A DNA stretch of 64,000 nt from Reclinomonas americana ATCC 50394 (lineage: Eukaryota > Jakobida > Jakobea > Jakobida), in assembly GCA_048213135.1 (NCBI GenBank), contig PS015054.1:381812-445811 (forward strand), given 5' to 3'. Shown here one piece after another: positions 52,776 through 64,000 of the stretch (position 1 is the first letter of the stretch; each line of letters opens with the position of its first letter). The notes below the pieces were generated by a model. It was not told where the DNA came from and ran no database searches. It saw nothing but the letters and a program-made list of their open reading frames with translations. The translations under genes and the position numbers were made by a program.

Positions 52776-55700
52776 ATGGACGAATCCCAACGACGCAAGC
52801 GACGCAAGCTCAACTCGGGCGGCAAGGCAGGCGGAACCTTTGCCTCTCCCGCCTTCACTCGCCCCTCGCCTGTGATCGCCCCAACTGCCTCTGCCGTCGC
52901 GGCCTCGCCTCAGCACCCACCCTCTGCACCCTCCGACCACGGCGACGAGCCGATGCTCCCCGCGGCCGCCTCCTCTGCCTCGTCTGCAGCATCCGCATCT
53001 CCGGCGTTGCTGTCGTCGTCGGGTTGGTCGGGTTTCCGCAACCAGCCTGCGAGTGCTGCAGTGCCGACGAGTCCGCAGGCCACTCGCACTTCCACTACGA
53101 CGACTACTGCGACCACAACAGCAGCAGCAGCAGGTGGAAGCAGCAGCAGTTCGTGGAAAGCAGTCCCCGGTGCATGCGGGTCGCGAGATGATGACGAGGA
53201 CGAGGAGGAGGAGGGCGATGAGGGCGCCGCCTCTGCTGCTGCCGAGACTGCAGTTGTGTTCGTTGTCACTGTTGGCGTGTACCTCATCGGTGTGCTGATT
53301 GACGGTCGTGCAGCAGCGGGCGCGCAAGTCGCGCTTGACGGCCAATGGCATGCTGGCGGCGGGCGATGGGGACATGAAGTACGTGGTGGTGACTGGCGGT
53401 GTCCTGAGTGGCATTGGCAAGGGTGTCACTGCGTCGTCGCTGGGGGTGAGTGCGTTGTTGTCGTGTGTATGTGTTCCGTTCCTGCGTGCTTACTGAATCG
53501 GTGTGCAGGCTCTGTTCAAGGCCCACGGCTATCGCGTCACAGTTGCGCCCCCTTGTTTCTCCTCTTCTTGAGCTTGTTCGCCAGGGACTCATGCAGCGGG
53601 CGCGCACAGGCCATCAAGATCGACCCGTACCTCAACATTGGTTTGTTCGCACTTCTTCCTCTCGGCCTCGTGCGTGCATGTTTGCCGACGCGCGCAATGC
53701 AGATGCCGGTACCATGTCGCCGTTCGAGCACGGAGAGGTGTTTGTGCTGGACGACGGTGGTGAGGTGGACCTCGATCTCGGCAACTATGAGCGCATGATG
53801 GACATTACGCTGTCGCGCGACAACAACATCACCACCGGCAAGGTCTTCGACTCGGTGATCCGCAAGGAGCGTCACGGCGACTACCTCGGCAAGACCGTGC
53901 AGGTGATTCCGCACGTCACCGACGAGATCATCAACTGGATCATTCGCGTGTCGCACATGCCGACTGACGGCTCTGGCCAGTCGCCGCAAGTCTGCGTGAT
54001 TGAGATGGGTGGCACAGGTTCGTGAGCTTGAGCATGTACGCTCCTGTGCACTATCCTCTTTCTCAAACACGCGTATTTGTACATTTACAGTGGGCGACAT
54101 TGAGAGCATGCACTTTGCCGAGGCACTGCGCCAGCTGCAGATCCGTGTCGGTTCGCGTAACTTTGCCGTACTGCACGTCAGTCTCGTTCCGTGGGTCGGC
54201 GGTGCACCAAAGACCAAGCCGACACAGCATGGGTATGCAAAGGTTGCCCTTGTTCCTCCCCTTGCACACCAACACTCACCCCACGTTCTCATTGGCAGTG
54301 TCCGCGATCTGCGTGCTCTCGGTCTTCCGCCCGACATTATCATTTGCCGTGCGGAGCAGCCGGTGCCTGACGATGCACGTGAAAAGATCGCGCTGCATTG
54401 CCACGTCCCGTTGCAGCACACCATCTCCGTGCACAACGTCTCCAATCTCTATCACGTGCCGCTGCTGATGGCCAATCAGGGCGTCATTGACATTCTCGGT
54501 GACAAGTTCGGCTTGTCGGTACGTGGCCACGGTGTGCTGCCGCCCTATCGATGCTTGTCTTGACAACGTTGCTGTCGGTGACCAGGGTGCGATTCCACGA
54601 TCGCTGCGACTGCCGTCCACCCGAGGTCTCTCCCCACTCCTCGCCAAGATTCCGTCTGCTTCCACTCCCACCTCAGCGGCGGCCGGCAGCTCGTCAGGCG
54701 CCTCGTCTCCGAGGCACACGCAGCTGTTCTCGCCTCGCGTTGCGTAATGTTCTGCGTTGTCTACTCTACTGGGACCCTATCACCAACTCCCTTGCAGTCG
54801 GTGTCATTCGGCGACCGCTCGGCGCCTGCCGTCAGGACCGCTGTGCGCACTCTTTGCGAGCTGCTTCGTGACAACTATGCGCGGTTCTGCCATGCAACAG
54901 GTGCGTTGTTCCTGGCGAGTCTCTCACACAGCTTTGGCTGACGATGGCGAGTGATTAGATGATGCACGCGATCGCGACATGGGTGAGGGTCACGGCGACG
55001 CTCTGCATCTGTGGCGTTCGCTTGCCGAGCGCGCCGACCAGGACATGCCGCTGGTGCGCATTGCGGTGGTCGGCAAGTACACTTCCATTGAGGATTCGTA
55101 CTTGTCGGTCATCAAGTCGCTGCAGCACGCTGCCATGGCCGGTGAGTAGAGCACCACTGCTGGAGAGTGAGAGACTGTGCAGACTCTCACAGTGGCGTTG
55201 TGTACAGTGGAGCGACACTTGGAGATTTTGTGGATCGAGGCGTCGGATCTGGAGGGCGGCATTTTCCACTCTGCCGTCTCGCTCTCTGCTCGTTGCGCTG
55301 GTGTCTTGCTCGGCTTTCATTCATGTGCACGATGACCAATCGTGCGTGTCACAGGAGGCGTGGTGTCGGAAGACGTGCACAAGGTGGCATGGGACAAGCT
55401 GCGCGTGGCGGATGGCGTTGCGTGCAAGTCATGTGCAAGAGTGTGCATGAGAGTGCATGTACTGATGATGATGTTTGCAGATTTTGGTGCCTGGTGGCTT
55501 TGGCGATCGCGGTATCGAAGGCAAGATCGCAGCGGCGCAGTGGGCGCGTCGAACCAACACGCCATTCCTGGGCGTGTGCTTGGGCATGCAGGTAAATGTC
55601 GGACTGTGCTTGTCGTCACAGTGGTGTGGACAGGATGTTTCTCACACTGCTTTGTCGCCTTTTTCGCAGTGTGCTGTCATTGAGTTCTACCGGGACGTGT

Positions 55701-56355
55701 GTGGCAAGGCGGATGCCAACTCGGCCGAGTTCGACCCCAACACTCCGCACCCAGCACTGATCCACATGCCTGACATTGATCAGGAGAACATGGGCGGTGC
55801 GTGCACAAGAGGAGAAAAAAGTGCAACGATGGGGGTCTGACCCTCTCGCTCCTTCTCTCCCTCCCTCCCTCTAGGTACCATGCGCCTCGGACTGCAAAAG
55901 ACCATCTTTGAGGAGCGGCCATCGTTGGTGCGAACTCTCTACGGCGGGCAGCCGGTGGTGTGTGAGCGCCACCGTCACCGCTACGAGGTCAACCCCAGCA
56001 TTGTTGCCGAGTGCGAGGCCAAGGTGCGGTGGTGTTGATGGTGGTGACTGGTCACTCTGAGACTGACTTTTCTCACTCTCTGTACCTCCGAATAGGGATG
56101 CCTGTTTGTCGGTCGCGATCAAGCCGGCACGAGAATGGGTGTGCTGGAGCTCGCCGGCCACCGCTTCTTCATCGGCACCCAGTACCACCCCGAGTACAAG
56201 TCGCGCCCGCACGCTCCCTCGCCTCCTTTCCTCGGTGCGTTGCGCTGTCACCATACACATACTACCTGTGACTGACCACGCAATCCACAGGCCTGCTGCT
56301 GGCGGCATCCGGCCAGATGCCACCGCGCGACGTCATGCTGGGAGCCATGGACTAA
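52776..56355 (+). CDS. CTPS: CTP synthase with disordered N-terminal extension
   Basis: Converts UTP, ATP and glutamine to CTP. ATG 52776 opens an unusual extension of roughly 150 residues: [17 protein letters not shown] (NLS-like), then Ser/Ala/Thr-rich and acidic sequence. The synthetase domain starts at [17 protein letters not shown] (P-loop), with [31 protein letters not shown]-type [19 protein letters not shown] and [18 protein letters not shown]. Before the glutaminase half there is a Ser/Pro-rich insertion (about 54590-54745). The glutaminase carries [34 protein letters not shown], the nucleophile Cys in [33 protein letters not shown] and the His/Glu in [10 protein letters not shown]. 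It ends RDVMLGAMD at 56355. All catalytic elements are seen. Confidence 0.9.
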
Positions 56356-56497
56356 TGCCCCACCCAAGCATGCACACACACCCACACGTACACCCAAGAG
56401 AATACATATATCAATCACCTGAGCTCTACGACGAGTCACACCGCCCCTCCATTCGCTGGCCACACGAATCTCTTCCTCTCTCTCTCTCCCCACGGTG

Positions 56498-56956
56498 TCA
56501 TGTGGACGGAGTTGCACTCGGCTGATGTGTCGCCGCGTATCGCTCCTGCAACAAACGCTCCTTGTTCTCCAAGTACACATCCCGCAGTTTCCGGAACTCA
56601 TCGTCCGTGGTCCTAACGCGACCAAAGAAGAGTGTCAGCGAGTGAGTGAGCGGAGAATGACTGAATGATTATGTGGCGCAACTGGCGCTTGAGGCACTCG
56701 TTAAAGGCATTGACTTGATCGCGGCAGTGGTAGACCACAGAGACAGTGCGTCCGCGAGTGCATTCACCAATCAAACGTGCGTAGTCCTCGCAGGCGGAGC
56801 GTGCATTCTTCTTGAGGAGATTGTACAGAGATGCCTTCTCGCGACTGGAGAGTGCATGCGAGTGAGTGATGAAGTGCGTATGTGCGTGGAGAGAGGAGAG
56901 GGTGCGCACCCATTGAGGCGCTGGTCGTTCATGGAGGGGAAGTCTGCGGCCGACAT
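56498..56956 (-). CDS. CMC1-like twin-CX9C mitochondrial protein
   Basis: Small protein of about 100 residues in three exons. ATG 56956 (MSAADFPSMNDQRLNG) leads to EKASLYNLLKKNARSACED. Two CX9C motifs are exact: CEDYARLIGEC and CRDQVNAFNEC, separated by TRGRTVSVVYH. The last exon reads TTDDEFRKLRDVYLENKER and ends at 56498. The pattern GRTVSVVYHCR...NAFNECL is typical of CMC1-type cytochrome c oxidase assembly factors of the intermembrane space, imported and oxidised by the MIA40 relay. Other twin-CX9C families are possible. Confidence 0.8.
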
Positions 56957-57164
56957 TGTGTTGCGTGTTTCGAATCTTGGGAATGAGGACAAGTGCACGA
57001 CGTCTTGCTCTCCCTTTGTCTGATGAGAGCTCTGCGAGTAGTTGTCACATGCAGATGCAGCGTACATTCGTACCCTCGCTCCTTAATGATACCATTCTTT
57101 GGTGGCAACATGCATCATAGAGCAAGGAGAAACACCTTGTCCTGTCTGCGATCAACAACAACGA

Positions 57165-59027
57165 ATGGGAGACGCGGTGGAGGGGGATCCACCAGCAGCA
57201 GGCTCCACCTTTGTGGAGAGTCTGTGCCAGGCTGCACGAACGACCTTTGACGCTGGCCAGTTGCAAGCGTGTCACGATGTCGCGTTTTGTCATCGTCGTC
57301 GTCTCTCACGAGAAAGAGCGATCATCACTCATGAGGAAGCAAACGATCACAGCTATGCACCGCTGGCCTCCATCGCATTCAACGCAGCCGGCGATCACTG
57401 GCCGCGGAGATCGTTGCCGCCGAGATGCTCACCATGCGTGCTCGTTGCGTCAGTCTCGTGATCGCCGTCCTCGCGATCGCGTTATGCTCATTGTGTGCAC
57501 TCAGGCGTCAATCATCTCACGGGAAGCAGCAGTGGTGAAGGCGAGGAGGCAAAGGCGACAGAGCACTACCAGGCGGCGCTGATGGATGCGGCCAATGCGT
57601 GCGCCATTCTCAGTCAGGCCGCGGTGGCGGAGATTGCTCGATCGCCGATGATTGCCGCAGCGCACTTTGCCGGTGGATTGGCGCTGGAGGCGGTCGGGCA
57701 GCTGGAGGAGGCACTGGCGCAATTCACCAATGCTCTGTGGCATGATCCGATGCTGGCGCCGGCGTACCTGCGTCGTGGTTCGATCTTGTTGGAGCAAGCG
57801 GTGGCGGCGGGCGGCGGCGATGTCGACGAGGAGTTGCTCGAGCGTGTGGTGCTCGACATGCGGCAGGCGGTGGCGTACTTTGCGAATTCGCGCTTTGAGA
57901 AGCAGGCGCGAGTCGGGGTGTTGCTGGCGCGTGAGGCCTTGGTCAGTGTGCATCGGCAACGTGGAGCACTGACGGCAGCGGTTGCGGAGCTCGGGGAGAT
58001 TGTGCAACTGTGGCCCGAGCGAGTCGACTGCTGGCTACTGCGCGGACAGGTGCTCATGCAGGCTCGGCATCACGAGCAGGCACTGGAGGACTTTTATCAC
58101 GTGCTGTCGATGAGACCGACGCAGCCGGAGCAGGTGCACTTTTTACTGGCGCGCTGTCATCATGCCCTCGGTCGTGAGGACGATGCCCTTGAGCATCTCG
58201 AGTTTTGCCTCCGTCTGGACCCGCATCACACGCAAGCGGTTCGCTGGAATGCAGAGGCACGAGAGCCTTGATTTGTGGTGCCTGACTTGTCTGCGCGTCG
58301 CACAGTTGTATTTCCGCGCCAGAATATGGGAGGAGCAGGTCAGTGCGTCGTGTGCGTGCCTCGTTTTTCTGCATGGACCGCATAATGACACGCAGTGCAG
58401 TGTTCCGCACCCGAGCGCGCCGACCGCGATCTGTGGCGAGCGCAGTTGTCCATGTCGCTGGCTGCGGGCGACGAGACGCAGTCTGTTCGGCGAATGAGCG
58501 CTGCCGACGGTGTGCACGTGCCTGCGGAGGAAGCAGCACTGGCCGCCGATATTTCTGCGCGGCGAGCTCGACTGCACGAGCAAGGTTCAAGATGCCAGGA
58601 AGCGCGTACAGAACTCTGTGCTTTTGTTCTCACGTGCACACACGACTTTGTCGTAGGTGGCCGCAAGAAAGAGGCGCTGGTCGAATACGAACGAGCACTG
58701 GAGATCACCGAAGACGCCGTGCCGAACGCTGACCCGTTGTTCTCGTCGTGGATGGAGTTTCGCATTGGCCAGACACTCGGTACGTTCCTCATTCGACATC
58801 AGTGTTGATCACTGCAGCCTCACGCTGCGACGTGTGCAGAGGAGCTGGAAATGGTAGATTTGGCGCGTCTGGCCTACCTCCGTGTGCTGCGCATTCCCCA
58901 CACGGCCGAGGTGGATCAGAGTGCCATCGACGGACTGTTTCGACTGAGCGATCGTGCCGCAGCAGCGGCAGCGGCGGCTCGTCGACGGCGCAAGACCACC
59001 AAGAGCAACACGTGTCAAGTGCTATGA
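57165..59027 (+). CDS. TPR-repeat protein with basic C-terminus ending in CQVL
   Basis: Tetratricopeptide-repeat protein, probably a scaffold or co-chaperone adaptor. The start at ATG 57165 (MGDAVEGDPPAAGSTF) is tentative, and the exons between about 57265 and 57510 are unclear. The main exon (57510-58255) carries TPR units: AAAHFAGGLALEAVGQLEE, ALAQFTNALWHDPMLAPAY, AVAELGEIVQLWPERVDCW, QALEDFYHVLSMRPTQPEQ and DDALEHLEFCLRLDPHHTQ. Later exons give RADRDLWRAQLSMSLAAGD, GRKKEALVEYERALEITED and EMVDLARLAYLRVLRIPH. The end is ARRRRKTTKSNTCQVL, a polybasic stretch before a CaaL-like box, so geranylgeranylation and membrane attachment are possible. No kinase or phosphatase domain is seen. Confidence 0.65.
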
Positions 59028-59150
59028 GTTGCGTTGATTGTTTTCTACGACTCTCAACCCACACTCTCCATTATCCATGTCACAAAACAAATCTAGAAAA
59101 ATCACAAACCACACACCCACACCGCCATCACAAGCAACAGCTTCCGTTGC

Positions 59151-62573
<3,423 letters not shown>

Positions 62574-64000
62574 TCACAAGCAGTCAAAGTAAGGTGCAGG
62601 TCGGCATGTGGTTCCCGGCGTGCACGTCACTTGCACCGCCCAGCCGCCGTATGTGCACACCGACAAGTTGTTGTCGACGCAGTCCCACGCGCCGCGGTTG
62701 ACATTGGGATCGCAGACTGGTTGCCCTGAGCCAGAGCGAGTGACTGCAAGATGGATGGATACATGAGACAACTGCCAGCCGAATTCGAAGAAAGACATGC
62801 AGGCTGCGTGCTTATAGTTACCTCCCGCAATCGTAAACAGCTTCTCCGTTTGGAGACCAACTGCATTCGTCGAACGAATGCGTACAGTGAGAGTGGTACG
62901 ACTCTCGCCGGCGTTCGCAATGCGCAAACTGTTGCCACTGATGTTGAATGCATCGCCGTTCGTCGATGCGTCGCTGACAATCGTGTAGGTGAACGACGAC
63001 GTGACGGAGGCAGTGGTCGACAGTTGGCCGACCACTGTGTTTGCAGAGGCCGTCGGAGCGGAGAAACTCGTTGCCGACAGCGAAATATTTGTGGGTCCAC
63101 CTGCACGTCATTGGTCAGATATCTCTCTCCCGCCTCTCCGCAGCATCGCTCCAAGAGACACAAACACACCTTGTGCGGTTGAACAAGGGTCGAAGCTGAG
63201 CGCCACCATCTTCCACTGCAGTTGCAAGTAAAGTTGATTTTGCAGCGTGTATGCGCACTGCAGCAAGGTGGTGCCGTTGCACTGCAGAGTGCACGACGTG
63301 GAGCAGCTGTCTCCCGGATTGGGGGCGGACGGTGTGGGGGTCGGTGTGGGCGTAGGAGTCGGCGTCGGTGTGGAGTTCACTGTGCCGATTGCGAAGACAA
63401 CATGAGCTCCATCATCATCCAAGCAGAGTGATGAACACAGCTCACCTCCAGCAATAGTAAACGTCTTCTCAAAGTACTTGCCACCGTTGGCGGCGGCGTC
63501 AGTGCTGCGCACGCGCACCGACAACGACGCCGACGACAGACCGGCCGTGGCGATTTGCAATGTATTGCCGCTCGCGCCGGCAATCTCAAACACATCGCCG
63601 TTCGTGCCACTCGCCGCCACAATGGTGTACGTGAAGGGACCGACGGTATCGGAGGTGGTAGACAGAGAGCCGATCACTTGGTGCGCGGTCGACGGCATCG
63701 AATACTGCCCGTTGCCGGAGAGCATCAGGTCGCTGGGACCGGCGGGTGGGTTGGGAGTCGCGCTGCCGGTGAGGCGATCAGCGACGCCAGCCAGCAGGGC
63801 GACACCATTTGACACTGCGGAGGAGAGGGTGAGCGAGCGGGTGGCAAGCACGGATCTCATTGGCTCTCCAACGACGCAACACTCCCAAATCATTATGCCT
63901 CCGTAGCCATTGGCCTTGACGTAGTCGGCCTTGAGACCCAACGACTGGTCGTCGTCGTACGAGATGAAGATTTGTGCCGACGCACTGTACAAGTATGGCA
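62574..64000 (-). CDS. GH18 chitinase, C-terminal part, with cadherin-like repeats and cysteine-rich binding modules
   Basis: The gene enters from the right edge. The first readable exon is the end of a glycoside hydrolase family 18 barrel: SAQIFISYDDDQSLGLKAD, YVKANGYGGIMIWE, then across a GTTGCG-type intron LSNGVALLAGVADRL. The catalytic DxxDxDxE motif must lie outside the window. Two similar beta-sandwich repeats follow (about 63740-63450 and 63100-62825): QVIGSLSTTSDTVGPFTYT, NGDVFEIAG and the matching VVGQLSTTASVTSSFTYT, NGDAFNIS. Each ends in KTFTIAGG or KLFTIAGG, like cadherin-type repeats of secreted enzymes. A Pro-Thr linker leads to one Cys-rich module (SCSTSCTLQCNGTTLLQC). The last module, WDCVDNNLSVCTYGGWAV, then TCTPGTTCRPAPYFDCL, resembles a CBM19-type chitin-binding module. 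A secreted chitin-degrading enzyme is inferred. Confidence 0.75.

Noticed and set aside
51768-53798. 676-codon open frame spanning the end of XRN2 and the start of CTP synthase
   Set aside because: It crosses a stop codon and a start codon of two well-supported genes in other frames. Only the part from 52776 is real coding sequence (CTP synthase exon 1).

Overview
This window is nuclear DNA of an unidentified, probably unicellular eukaryote. Almost every gene is cut by many very short GT-AG introns (about 34 to 100 nt, often carrying CT, GA, GT or CA tracts), intergenic spaces are tens to a few hundred bases, and there is a Pol III-type 5S rRNA gene. The gene set points to a heterotrophic protist on or near the opisthokont/amoebozoan side: a RAB3GAP1 relative, a gamma-secretase-activating-protein relative, squalene monooxygenase, propionyl-CoA carboxylase beta, mitochondrial EF-G, SLC19 and SLC25 carriers, an ABCG half-transporter and a GH18 chitinase. 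No mobile element, CRISPR array or prokaryotic operon is seen. All gene models were assembled by eye from splice signals and reading frames, so exon edges are approximate.

Layout, left to right (strand): RAB3GAP1-like, truncated by the window edge (-); unrecognised helical protein (+); protein with six tandem ubiquitin-like repeats and a CAP/SCP domain (-); TPR-like/JmjC protein (+); unrecognised coiled-coil protein (-); large proline-rich disordered protein (+); fringe-type glycosyltransferase (-); SLC25 carrier interrupted by an assembly gap (-); membrane-anchored RBR E3 ligase (-); SLC19 vitamin transporter (+); small unrecognised ORF that may be the tail of its neighbour (-); OTU deubiquitinase (-); squalene monooxygenase with a 5S rRNA gene in an intron (-); ABCG transporter (-); histidine phosphatase (+); propionyl-CoA carboxylase beta (-); a protein consisting only of an FtsH/AFG3-type N-terminal domain (+); GSAP-like protein (-); XRN2/Rat1 exoribonuclease (+); CTP synthase (+); twin-CX9C mitochondrial protein (-); TPR protein ending in a prenylation-like motif (+); mitochondrial EF-G1 (-); chitinase C-terminal part, truncated by the window edge (-).

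The genes are not an operon, but they fall largely into alternating head-to-head and tail-to-tail pairs with minimal spacing, down to 27 bp between start codons (GSAP/XRN2) and stop codons that overlap on one CTAG (16722-16725). Mitochondrial functions recur (PCCB, FtsH-ext-like, CX9C, EF-G, SLC25), as do ubiquitin-linked functions (Ubl repeats, RBR ligase, OTU protease). The most unusual items are the Ubl-repeat/CAP fusion, the FtsH-ext-only protein, the intronic 5S gene, the Walker A motif assembled from microexons with a GC donor, and a recurrent GTTGCG 5' splice site.
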